A stretch of DNA of 64,000 nucleotides. Source: Oscillospiraceae bacterium. GTDB lineage: Bacteria; Bacillota; Clostridia; Oscillospirales; Oscillospiraceae. Where the stretch lies: contig JAFTYM010000011.1 in assembly GCA_017461585.1 (NCBI GenBank), forward strand, positions 1 to 64,000. The letters run 5' to 3'. Shown in pieces: positions 45,334-53,512 of this stretch (the stretch's first letter is position 1; the number at the start of each line of letters is the position of its first letter). The position numbers were made by a program, and so were the translations under genes. The notes beneath the pieces were generated by a model. It had not been told where the DNA came from, ran no database searches, and was given only the letters and a program-made list of their open reading frames with translations.

Positions 45334-46665
45334 CTATTTCGTCAGGGTTCCGCTTTCGCTTTCGATAAGGATAAGGATTTTTTCCTCAACGCCCGTTTCA
45401 GCATTTACATAGACAATACAATGTCTGTCATCCTCTGTTTCACATTTAAACTCATGGCACAAGACCTCATATTGTCCGTCTGTGGGTATTACCGCCAGAT
45501 TGTGAGACATTATTTCCAGCACGTCAGACACTTTTTCTTCCGCATTTTCCTTTGAGACTTTGATTTCCGGCAGCTGTCTTTCGGCGTGGCTCATAACATA
45601 TCCCATAGTCTCAAAGCCCGTTACCTCACCGTTATCCAGCGCAACAGATACCTTTATAAGGTCGGTGTAGCATACAACTCCGTCCTGCTCATAGGCAAAA
45701 TTCACGGTGCAGACATTGCCGTTTGTCATATAGTAGCTCTCCCGCATGCTCTCATATCCCGCTTTTTCGAGAAACTCACGGGCGATTCCAACTGCTTCTT
45801 TCTGTGAATATTCTGCCTCTCCCACATTTCGGGACACCATAATTTCAAGGACTACTCCGCCCTGAACGGAAACCTCGGCGTAAACTGTTTCACTTTCATT
45901 TTCTGCCTCTATCATATAAAAGGGCAAACTGCCCTCACTCACGCCTGTTACCGCAAAGCTTTCAGCAGGTATTTCCAAAAGCTCCGACGCTTTTTGTACT
46001 GCTTCATCTTCTGAAACATCGTCCATTCCCTCAAGATATAAGGGCTTCATAGTCTCAATATGCTGGGAAAACGGTCCGTCGTAAATAAGCTCCGGAACCT
46101 CGGGGAACTCGCTTTCAACCACCTTCATACTTTCCGACAACGCGCCTTCTGCGGCTTCATCTGCACTGCTTAGAGCGGAAATGGATATTGTGCCGTCATC
46201 AATCTCATCCATAAGCTGATTTAAATTATACGACAGTACCTCTGCAACCTCCGCAAGCTGTTTCAAGTTTTCATACTGCTCTTCTGTATAGCCGTTTCCG
46301 CCTGCTGCCGATTTCGACAGCATGTAGGTATAATCACCCACGCTCGTCAGAAAACTCGTAGTATGCTCCAGCTCTCCGTAAAAGGGAAGCTCACCCATTA
46401 TCATTCTGGCAGCCTTTGCCTCTCCGTAAACCTCAGCACATGTACTGCTGATAAGAGCAGGTGATGCTGCATAAAGACTTTTCTCAAGTCCCGAGCTGAT
46501 ATTCCCCACGCTGCCCGCCAGCTCCGAGAACGCATGTCGGTTTGAAACCGTCACCGCTCTCTCATAATCCTCCGCGCGGTCATACTGGTATATTGCAACA
46601 CCGCTTAGCGTAAGTACCCCCACTACTGCAAATATGATTGCTAAAACACGAATTACTTTGGTCAT
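45334..46665 (-). CDS. ypeB: Spore germination protein YpeB
   Basis: 443 residues from ATG 46665 (AAAGGGG upstream). An N-terminal membrane anchor (about 4-27) is followed by a helical region and the YpeB signature 'EFPEVPELIYDGPFSQH' (about 185-201), then PepSY-like repeats in the C half. In Bacillus, YpeB stabilises and localises the cortex-lytic enzyme SleB, and the two are encoded together; no sleB neighbour is present here. It sits behind the gltX terminator, and its ribosome-binding site is in the 3' arm of that terminator. Confidence 0.9.
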   Translation of the reverse strand: MTKVIRVLAIIFAVVGVLTLSGVAIYQYDRAEDYERAVTVSNRHAFSELAGSVGNISSGLEKSLYAASPALISSTCAEVYGEAKAARMIMGELPFYGELEHTTSFLTSVGDYTYMLSKSAAGGNGYTEEQYENLKQLAEVAEVLSYNLNQLMDEIDDGTISISALSSADEAAEGALSESMKVVESEFPEVPELIYDGPFSQHIETMKPLYLEGMDDVSEDEAVQKASELLEIPAESFAVTGVSEGSLPFYMIEAENESETVYAEVSVQGGVVLEIMVSRNVGEAEYSQKEAVGIAREFLEKAGYESMRESYYMTNGNVCTVNFAYEQDGVVCYTDLIKVSVALDNGEVTGFETMGYVMSHAERQLPEIKVSKENAEEKVSDVLEIMSHNLAVIPTDGQYEVLCHEFKCETEDDRHCIVYVNAETGVEEKILILIESESGTLTK

Positions 46666-46673
46666 AAAAAACA

Positions 46674-46704
46674 CCCCTTTGCGGTTAGTTTTACCGCAAA
46701 GGGG
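46674..46704 (-). terminator. Terminator of gltX, 3' arm carrying the ypeB ribosome-binding site
   Basis: Stem CCCCTTTGCGGT / ACCGCAAAGGGG with a seven-base loop; on the minus strand TGTTTTTTATG follows, so the T-run leads straight into the ypeB ATG. AAAGGGG in the 3' arm is the only candidate ribosome-binding site for ypeB. Confidence 0.85.
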
Positions 46705-46730
46705 CTTTGTTATTTATGGAATTTCAAAAA

Positions 46731-48221
46731 TTACTCTGTCATCAGACGAGCCATAGCCTCGCTGATACGGCTGAGCGAATTGTATCTGCCCAGAATGTGG
46801 CAGATCTCAACTGCACCGCCGGGAGTTACTGTCTGACCGGAAACTGCGATACGTACAGGCCACATAAGAGTTGCATTCTTAACACCCAGCTCCTGTGCAA
46901 GGTTAATGAGACCGTCGTGAATTGTCTGCTGCTCCCAGTTGGGCAGGTTCTGGAACAGAGGCAGAACAGCGAGCAGCATATCAACGGCAACTTCCTTGTT
47001 GCACTTGGACTTCTTGTTCTCAAAAAGCTCAAGACCGTATGCGGGAAGCTCTTCAAAGAAACCGATCTTCTCAGCAGTAATATCTGTCAGCTTTTCGCAT
47101 CTCTGCTGGAGGATACCTGCTATCTTTGCAGGGTTAAGATCCTCGTTTGTTACGATCGCACGGATATAGGGCTCTGCGATCTTAGCAAATTCTTCAGCAG
47201 GCAGAGCTCTGATGTACTCGCTGTTAAAGTATGTCAGCTTGTTGATATCAAAAATTGCAGGGGACTTGGAAAGACCCTTTACGTCAAATACCTCTACCAG
47301 CTCAGAAAGTGTGTAGATCTCGCGCTCTCCGCCGGGATTCCAGCCTAAGAGTGCAACGTAGTTTACAACTGCCTCGGAAAGATAACCCATCTCGATAAGA
47401 TCCTCGTATGAGGGATCGCCGTTTCTCTTGGACATCTTGTGCTGTGCGTCACGCATTACAGGTGCGCAATGGATGTAAGCAGGAACCTCCCAGCCGAAGG
47501 ACTGATAAAGCAGGTTGTACTTAGGAGCAGAAGAGAGATATTCGCTGCCGCGGACAACGTGTGTAATACCCATAAGGTGGTCGTCGATTACGTTTGCAAA
47601 GTTATATGTGGGCAGTCCGTCAGACTTGAGAAGAACATTGTCATCAAGGCTGTCGTTGGGAACTTCGATATCACCGAAAACGAGATCGGAGAATGTTGTT
47701 GTACCCTCTGCAGGAATCTTCTGGCGGATAACATAGGGAATTCCTGCTGCAATTTTTGCCTCTACCTCTTCCTTTGTGAGCTTGGGGCAATCGCACTTAT
47801 GCTTTTTGATGTCAGTACCTTCAGCATCGTGGGTATTGCCCTTGTCGCAGAAGCAGTAGTATGCACCGCCCTTTTCAACAAGGAGCTCAGCATACTTTCC
47901 GTAAAGGTCACGGCGCTCTGTCTGAACGTAAGGACCTACGGGACCGCCGATATCGGGACCTTCATCGTGCTGCAGACCGCACTTTTTCATTGTTGCGTAG
48001 ATAATATCTACAGCGCCTTCAACCAGTCTGCTCTGGTCTGTATCCTCAATTCGGAGAAGGAAGTCACCGCCGAGACTCTTTGCAATAAGGTATGTGTAAA
48101 GAGCTGTACGCAGATTGCCAACGTGCATATAGCCTGTGGGGCTGGGTGCAAAACGTGTGCGGACGCGTCCTTTGGGGATGCGTGCCTCCATCTCGTCAAA
48201 CCATGCTTTATCAATAGCCAT
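46731..48221 (-). CDS. gltX: Glutamyl-tRNA synthetase
   Basis: Class I aminoacyl-tRNA synthetase of 496 residues that charges tRNA-Glu (and tRNA-Gln in organisms using the amidotransferase route). The HIGH-type motif is 'FAPSPTGYMHVGNLRTAL' (about 23-40) and the KMSKS-type motif 'QHKMSKRNGD' (about 256-265). A cysteine/histidine cluster 'YCFCDKGNTHD ... KCDCPKL' (about 120-150) looks like the zinc-binding insert. It follows ftsK by 35 bases and ends the uppP-ftsK-gltX transcript. Confidence 0.96.
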   Translation of the reverse strand: MAIDKAWFDEMEARIPKGRVRTRFAPSPTGYMHVGNLRTALYTYLIAKSLGGDFLLRIEDTDQSRLVEGAVDIIYATMKKCGLQHDEGPDIGGPVGPYVQTERRDLYGKYAELLVEKGGAYYCFCDKGNTHDAEGTDIKKHKCDCPKLTKEEVEAKIAAGIPYVIRQKIPAEGTTTFSDLVFGDIEVPNDSLDDNVLLKSDGLPTYNFANVIDDHLMGITHVVRGSEYLSSAPKYNLLYQSFGWEVPAYIHCAPVMRDAQHKMSKRNGDPSYEDLIEMGYLSEAVVNYVALLGWNPGGEREIYTLSELVEVFDVKGLSKSPAIFDINKLTYFNSEYIRALPAEEFAKIAEPYIRAIVTNEDLNPAKIAGILQQRCEKLTDITAEKIGFFEELPAYGLELFENKKSKCNKEVAVDMLLAVLPLFQNLPNWEQQTIHDGLINLAQELGVKNATLMWPVRIAVSGQTVTPGGAVEICHILGRYNSLSRISEAMARLMTE

Positions 48222-48256
48222 AATTTATATCCTCCAAACTTTTTCGTTTTTACTTA

Positions 48257-50794
48257 TTAAAACGGCGCTTCGTCGCTGTTATCAGCAGGCTCTTCATCGG
48301 GAAGAGTCTCAATAGGCGCTGTGCCGTGGATAAACTGTCTCTCCTGCCATTGCTGACGTGTTATGAGCAGAGACCTGGGCTTTGCACCCTCAAAAGGTCC
48401 TATAATTCCCAGTTCTTCCATCTGGTCAACAATTCTTGCCGCTCTTGAATATCCCAGCTTAAGTCTGCGTTGGAGCTGAGAAACGGACGCCTGACCCAGA
48501 TTGAACACAACATCCACAGCCTGAGGAAGCAGGTCGTCGTAATCATTTTCCACATTGGGCTCTTCAGCCTTTGCGCTCTTGCTGTTTTTGTCCTCTGCAG
48601 CTTTTTCAATCTGCGCAATAACATCTGCAGCGTATTCTGCGTCTCCGCTTCTCTTGATGAAGTTGATAACATCTTCACGTTCTTCGTCGGAAACCCATGT
48701 ACCCTGAATTCTCACAGGCTTGGAGCCGCTGTCTTTTCTGAAAAGCATATCGCCGTTACCTAAAAGCTTATCCGCACCTGTTGCCTCCATAATAATACGG
48801 GACTCCAGGGCGCTTGAAACCTGAAGGGCGATTCTTGCGGGGATGTTGGACTTCATCAGACCTGTGATGATATCCGCTCTGGGGCTCTGTGTGGCGATGA
48901 CGAGATGAACACCTGCAGCACGTCCCATCTGTGCAATGCGGATGATAGACTCTTCAACTTCCTTGGAAGCTGTCATCATAAGGTCAGCCAGCTCGTCAAT
49001 AACAACAACAAGCTGAGGAAGCGTCTTTCCGTCCTCCCGTGTCTTCATGACCTCGTTGTAGCTTGCAAGGTCTCGGACATTTTCATCGGAAAGGTAGCGG
49101 TAACGCTTTTCCATTTCAACAACTGCCCACTGAAGTGCACCCGCTGCCTTTTTAGGCTCTGTTACAACAGGGACAAGCAGATGGGGTATGCCGTTATAGA
49201 TCTTGAATTCGACCATTTTCGGGTCGATCATTATGAACTTTACTTCATCGGGAGATGCCTTGTAGAGAATACTCAGAATAAGAGAGTTAAGGCATACAGA
49301 CTTACCGGAGCCCGTAGTACCTGCAACAAGCAGGTGGGGCATCTTTGCGATGTTTCCGACGATGGCATCACCGGAAATATTCTGACCGATGGCAAATGTA
49401 AGTCTTGAAGAGGAGTTCTTAAACTCTGTAGAGTCGATAATGTCTCTTAAGTATACTGTGCTGATGACCTTGTTGGGTATCTCAATGCCAACAGTTGCGA
49501 TTTTATTGGGCATTGCAGCAATACGTACGCTGGATGTACCGAGGGCAAGGGCGATATCCTTTTCAAGGTTTTCAAGCTTGGAAAGCTTTGTGCCCGCCTC
49601 GATCTCAGCCTCGTATCTTGTGACCTTGGGACCTCTTGTGAAACCAACAACGGAGAGATTTACACCAAAGCTGCGGAACGCACTTTCAAGTCTTTCGGCA
49701 TTTGTCCTTGCCTCTCCTGCACCTTCTCCCAAAGCACCGCCGGGAACACCTGCAGGCAGCAGGTCAAGGGGAGGAAATACATAGTTATCCTCATCTCCGT
49801 CAAGCTCTGTAGTCAGATCATCAAATGTTGCGGCATCCTCTTCTTCAGGCTCTTCAACTATGGTTTCTTCAACCACAATCTCTTCTTCCTCAGGTTCCGG
49901 GATAATCTCTTCGACTTCTTCCTCAAGCTTCTCCGGCTCTTCTTCAACCGTTTTTACGGGTTCAGGGATTATTTCGGGTTCAAAAACAGGCTTGGGCGTC
50001 GGCTTCTTCTCGATAATTTCGCCTGTTGTCTCATCCACATCATAATCCAGCGGAATATCTATATCAGAGCGGCGTGTTCTCTTGCGCGGCTTTTTCTCTT
50101 CTTCCTTTTCGGGAACCTCTTCCTTGACTGGAACTTCCCTAACAGGCTTTACGCGCTCTTTCTTTTCCTTTTCAGGTCTGTTCATCACGTCTTCAACTAT
50201 CTTGCCCACTCTTACGCGGCAAGCGGCGATAACCAGAAGCACAAGGATGATCACAAATATAATAACAGCACCGACCGTACTGAACAGGTATACAAACAGC
50301 TCAGCCAGACCGCCGGCGATTATACCGCCGGACTTATTCTGAACGCCGCTTTTCCAAAGTTCGCCGATCAGCTTCACACCCGAAAACTGCGTTCTGCAGA
50401 GGATGAGATGCATTATGCTGCCGAAAATAACAGAAATGCAGATTGTCGCAGCCGTTCTCCAGCCTGCGTGCTTATCACTTCGGCGTACCACAAGCTGAAT
50501 CGCACCTATAATAAGCAGAGGCGGCAGTATGTAATAACCCCAACCGCACAGACCTTTCATAAGGTCGCACAAAATACCGATGACCTTTCCGCTTGTGCCG
50601 GCACTTACAAAGTATCCCAAGGAGGAAAATACGCCAAGCGCCAGCAGCACCAGAACTGCAATCAATCTGCCCCGGAATGCAGATTGGTTTTCCGGGGCCT
50701 TTTTGCCGTTTTTGGAAGATCTTGCAGTATTTTTAGATGAGGTATTTTTTGTATTTTTAGTGTTTTTGCCTTTACTTTGGGCCAATTTTTTCAC
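48257..50794 (-). CDS. DNA translocase FtsK/SpoIIIE
   Basis: 845 residues. A basic, Asn/Lys-rich N tail (1-40) precedes four membrane helices (about 44-190), then a long acidic linker of Glu/Pro/Val repeats (about 205-335), the RecA-like motor with Walker A 'VAGTTGSGKSVCLNS' (about 500-514) and Walker B 'LVVVIDELADLMMTA', and the C-terminal gamma winged helix ('QRRLKLGYSRAARIVDQMEELGIIGPFEG') that reads polarity sequences. It could be the sporulation SpoIIIE or a division FtsK; the tepA neighbourhood resembles Bacillus spoIIIE. Confidence 0.95.
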   Translation of the reverse strand: MKKLAQSKGKNTKNTKNTSSKNTARSSKNGKKAPENQSAFRGRLIAVLVLLALGVFSSLGYFVSAGTSGKVIGILCDLMKGLCGWGYYILPPLLIIGAIQLVVRRSDKHAGWRTAATICISVIFGSIMHLILCRTQFSGVKLIGELWKSGVQNKSGGIIAGGLAELFVYLFSTVGAVIIFVIILVLLVIAACRVRVGKIVEDVMNRPEKEKKERVKPVREVPVKEEVPEKEEEKKPRKRTRRSDIDIPLDYDVDETTGEIIEKKPTPKPVFEPEIIPEPVKTVEEEPEKLEEEVEEIIPEPEEEEIVVEETIVEEPEEEDAATFDDLTTELDGDEDNYVFPPLDLLPAGVPGGALGEGAGEARTNAERLESAFRSFGVNLSVVGFTRGPKVTRYEAEIEAGTKLSKLENLEKDIALALGTSSVRIAAMPNKIATVGIEIPNKVISTVYLRDIIDSTEFKNSSSRLTFAIGQNISGDAIVGNIAKMPHLLVAGTTGSGKSVCLNSLILSILYKASPDEVKFIMIDPKMVEFKIYNGIPHLLVPVVTEPKKAAGALQWAVVEMEKRYRYLSDENVRDLASYNEVMKTREDGKTLPQLVVVIDELADLMMTASKEVEESIIRIAQMGRAAGVHLVIATQSPRADIITGLMKSNIPARIALQVSSALESRIIMEATGADKLLGNGDMLFRKDSGSKPVRIQGTWVSDEEREDVINFIKRSGDAEYAADVIAQIEKAAEDKNSKSAKAEEPNVENDYDDLLPQAVDVVFNLGQASVSQLQRRLKLGYSRAARIVDQMEELGIIGPFEGAKPRSLLITRQQWQERQFIHGTAPIETLPDEEPADNSDEAPF

Positions 50795-50801
50795 CTCATA
50801 A

Positions 50802-51641
50802 TCAAATAATCACGGACAGCAGCATAGTTACCACGCCAAGTCCCCAGCAATAATATGCCAGTTTGCCGAATCTTCCCCTCTTGATTATTCTGTTGAGAAG
50901 ATTGATGGCAAGAAATCCTGTTATAAATGCAAATATCATTCCGAAGATATATGCAGGAAAATAGCTCCATGTAATACCTGCGCCGATGACCTTCGCGATA
51001 CTTACAAGCAGAGAGCCAACGATAGCGGGCAGGGAAAGCATCATGGAAAAGCGTGTCGCATAGCTCTTTGAAAGTCCGCGGGACATTCCGACAGAGAGGG
51101 TTACACCTGTTCTTGAGATGCCGGGAATAAGAGCAACAGCCTGTGCAAGACCGATTACAAGAGCATCTTTGACAGACATATTTCGCGCATTCTTTTTTCC
51201 GGACTGAATAAGCTTGTCTACAGAATAGAGCAGAAGTCCGTTTGCCAAAAGGGCAAATCCGATGAAGCCTGTCATTGTAAACAGCTTTGACACGGCATTG
51301 CTTACAAACAGCGCTGCTACCAAAGGCAGAGTACCTATAGCCACAAACATGAGCTGACGGGCAGGAGGTATAAGCGGATCTCCGAATGCAGAGAAATTCA
51401 TATTTCCGCGAAACAGGCGAACGCCTGCTTTCCACATAAGCGCAATATCCTTTCGGTAGATGATACAAACCGCTGCAAGTGTTCCCAGATGAAGCATAAC
51501 ATCAAAAAGAAGATGCTCCTCCTGTGAATAATCCACCTTGAAAATATTCTGTAAGATAGAAAGATGTCCTGAACTGGATATAGGCAAAAACTCTGTAATT
51601 CCCTGCACTATACCAAGCAGAATCGCCATCATTACCGACAA
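50802..51641 (-). CDS. uppP: Undecaprenyl-diphosphate phosphatase UppP (BacA)
   Basis: Recycles the lipid carrier for cell-wall synthesis, 279 residues from TTG 51641, which closely follows GGGAGGG; longer starts pass through a leader hairpin. Multi-helix membrane protein with the catalytic 'GITEFLPISSSGHL' (about 14-27) and 'PGISRTGVTLSVGMSRGL' (Arg and Ser) motifs. It has a promoter (51688-51716) and a perfect CCGATATG/CATATCGG hairpin at 51659-51677 in the leader. It begins the uppP-ftsK-gltX operon. Confidence 0.95.
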   Translation of the reverse strand: MSVMMAILLGIVQGITEFLPISSSGHLSILQNIFKVDYSQEEHLLFDVMLHLGTLAAVCIIYRKDIALMWKAGVRLFRGNMNFSAFGDPLIPPARQLMFVAIGTLPLVAALFVSNAVSKLFTMTGFIGFALLANGLLLYSVDKLIQSGKKNARNMSVKDALVIGLAQAVALIPGISRTGVTLSVGMSRGLSKSYATRFSMMLSLPAIVGSLLVSIAKVIGAGITWSYFPAYIFGMIFAFITGFLAINLLNRIIKRGRFGKLAYYCWGLGVVTMLLSVII

Positions 51642-51658
51642 ATTTATCCCTCCCGGAA

Positions 51659-51677
51659 CCGATATGATACATATCGG
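51659..51677 (-). promoter_or_regulatory. Leader hairpin of uppP
   Basis: CCGATATG-TAT-CATATCGG, a perfect stem with a three-base loop between the uppP promoter and its ribosome-binding site. There is no T-run, so it is not a terminator. Possibly an mRNA stability or regulator site. Confidence 0.4.
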
Positions 51678-51687
51678 ACATATCTGC

Positions 51688-51716
51688 ATTATAATTCAGT
51701 TTACACTATAACACAA
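51688..51716 (-). promoter_or_regulatory. Sigma-A promoter of the uppP-ftsK-gltX operon
   Basis: Minus strand: -35 TTGTGT at 51711-51716, a 17-base spacer and -10 TATAAT at 51688-51693. Confidence 0.7.
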
Positions 51717-51744
51717 AACGTGAGAGATTTCCAGTTTCCGCGCA

Positions 51745-52452
51745 TTATTTCTTTCGGTTTTCTTCTATCTTTTCATGAAGCCAGGAAAGCGCGTCAGAAA
51801 GGTCGCCAAGCTGGTCAATAAGACCGCTTTTCACCGCCTCTTCACCGTATACCACAGTTCCCACATCGTTTGCCAGCTCACAGGTGTTCATCATATAAGC
51901 CAGCAGCTTTTCACGGGATATATTTGAGTTTTCCGTAATAAACCGCACTATGCGCTCCTGAATTTTGCCCAGATAATTGTAGGTCTGCGGAACACCGATG
52001 ACCACACCGTTTAAGCGCACGGGATGTATGGTCATGGCAGCCGACGGAACTATAAACGACCGCTGTGCCGCAACAGCCAGCGGAACACCGATAGAATGCC
52101 CTCCGCCAAGGACGAGAGAAGCCGTAGGTTTTTTCATGCCTGCAATCAGCTCTGATATTCCAAGGCCGGCCTCCACATCACCGCCCATGGTGTTTAGCAG
52201 CACAAGAAGTGCATCTATTTCATCCGACTCCTCAATTGCCGCCAAAAGAGGCATAATATGCTCATATTTCGTCGTTTTAGTGTCCTCGGGCAGTACCTGA
52301 TGTCCCTCTATCTGTCCGATAATGGTAAGGCAATGTATAACTCCTTTTTCAGATTTGGAAGTAACAGACCCCATTTCGACGATTCCGTCCTGCTGAGCTT
52401 CCTGCGGAGCCGCAGGGTCCTTCTGCAGCTCTGTTTCATTGTTTTTACTCAT
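51745..52452 (-). CDS. ClpP-family protease, TepA-like (translocation-enhancing protein)
   Basis: 235 residues, no signal peptide, with a low-complexity acidic N tail. The ClpP/crotonase fold shows 'LLVLLNTMGGDVEAGLGISELI' (about 82-103), the catalytic Ser in 'LGGGHSIGVPLAVAA' and the His region 'AAMTIHPVRLNG'. In Bacillus tepA lies just upstream of spoIIIE and has been linked to SASP degradation or secretion; a similar link is inferred here from its neighbours uppP and ftsK. Its ribosome-binding site lies in the 3' arm of the preceding terminator. Confidence 0.85.
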   Translation of the reverse strand: MSKNNETELQKDPAAPQEAQQDGIVEMGSVTSKSEKGVIHCLTIIGQIEGHQVLPEDTKTTKYEHIMPLLAAIEESDEIDALLVLLNTMGGDVEAGLGISELIAGMKKPTASLVLGGGHSIGVPLAVAAQRSFIVPSAAMTIHPVRLNGVVIGVPQTYNYLGKIQERIVRFITENSNISREKLLAYMMNTCELANDVGTVVYGEEAVKSGLIDQLGDLSDALSWLHEKIEENRKK

Positions 52453-52458
52453 AAAAAA

Positions 52459-52492
52459 TCACCCTTTTAAAGTTTTGACCTTAAAAGGGTGA
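52459..52492 (-). terminator. Terminator of the PHP gene, 3' arm carrying the tepA ribosome-binding site
   Basis: Stem TCACCCTTTTAA / TTAAAAGGGTGA with a ten-base loop. On the minus strand TTTTTT follows and runs directly into the tepA ATG at 52452; AAAGGGTGA in the arm is the tepA ribosome-binding site. Confidence 0.85.
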
Positions 52493-52503
52493 AAATTTAC
52501 GGT

Positions 52504-53325
52504 TTATATTTCCTTTTCAATAAACTTTCCGTTCTCCCAGACTAAAACCGACTTAAAGCCTGCTTCACGTATGACTTTGAGTCCTAAATCAAATCCACCA
52601 GTTAAAAATACCGCATCATGACAATCGGCAGAAAGCGTCACCTTTCCGCCCATTTCGCGCAGTTCTTTAAGAAGATAAGGTGATGGATAAGGCAAATCCC
52701 GCTTTTTTCTCACTATCGCGCCTGTGTTTACCTCAAAAATAACGCCGCAGCCGTTGCATGCTTTCAGAGCTTCAAGCGCTGTATCCAGATACTCATCGCT
52801 CTCCTCATCAAAAAAGCAGTTGTCCTTATTATTTTTTACAACAAGGTCAAAGTGACCCAGTACAGTCGGATTTTTCTCTGCTGCACTTACCATGTTTGCA
52901 AAGTAGTCCTTCACCAGTGCCATGGCATCTCCGCCGAATATTTTATCCCTCGCATCACAGAAATTCTGCGGTGAGCCATCAATCGCGATAAGTTCACCGG
53001 TGCCCGCATCCTTTGCATAGTGGACATCCCCGATGATATAGTCATATTTTTCAGGCATCTTTGAAGGAGCGAAATAATCTTCCTCAACGCCTGTCCATAT
53101 TCTGATATCGGAAGCATATTTCTCTTTTGCATCAGCTAAAGCCGCAATATATTCCTCTTCCCCGGGCATGGAATACTCAGGGTCAAAGGGCGCATATCCA
53201 TGGCAGGACATACCAAAATCCGAAAATCCGGCAGATATTGCTGCTTTAATCATCTCATCCAGAGTGCTGTTTCCGTCGCACATTGTACAATGATTATGAA
53301 GGGTCGAAGTTATTTTCATTTTCAT
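52504..53325 (-). CDS. PHP-domain phosphatase, histidinol-phosphatase (HisK/HisJ)-like
   Basis: 273 residues, cytosolic. PHP metal-binding motifs are visible: 'TLHNHCTMCDGNSTLDEMI' at the N terminus, 'SCHGYAPFDPEY', Glu in 'WTGVEEDYF', His in 'IIGDVHY', 'GHFDL', and the C-terminal 'SADCHDA'. This set matches the HisK branch that hydrolyses L-histidinol phosphate, but no other his gene is nearby, so the substrate is uncertain. A terminator follows at once. Confidence 0.87.
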   Translation of the reverse strand: MKMKITSTLHNHCTMCDGNSTLDEMIKAAISAGFSDFGMSCHGYAPFDPEYSMPGEEEYIAALADAKEKYASDIRIWTGVEEDYFAPSKMPEKYDYIIGDVHYAKDAGTGELIAIDGSPQNFCDARDKIFGGDAMALVKDYFANMVSAAEKNPTVLGHFDLVVKNNKDNCFFDEESDEYLDTALEALKACNGCGVIFEVNTGAIVRKKRDLPYPSPYLLKELREMGGKVTLSADCHDAVFLTGGFDLGLKVIREAGFKSVLVWENGKFIEKEI

Positions 53326-53411
53326 CCCCCTGTTCTTTTATATTTGCTACTATACCACAAAATAATCCTCAGATATAGTTTTTTTGCTTATTTAATGCCA
53401 TGTCCGCGCTA

Positions 53412-53440
53412 TTGTTTTTTGCGTAAATGTGTGATAAAAT
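53412..53440 (+). promoter_or_regulatory. Sigma-A promoter of the first URO-D-family gene
   Basis: TTGTTT at 53412-53417, a 17-base spacer and TAAAAT at 53435-53440. A GCCGGC/GCCGG-type hairpin lies in the leader (about 53464-53490). Confidence 0.5.
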
Positions 53441-53512
53441 ATACCGTACAGGTTTAAAAATTTTGCCGGCGAAGCGCAGCTTACAGCCGGATAAAGAAAG
53501 GAAAGTATAGCT

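Noticed and set aside
46731..48221. A T-box or other tRNA-sensing leader for gltX.
   Set aside because: Only 35 bases separate gltX from ftsK, with no room for a T-box, and the two appear cotranscribed.
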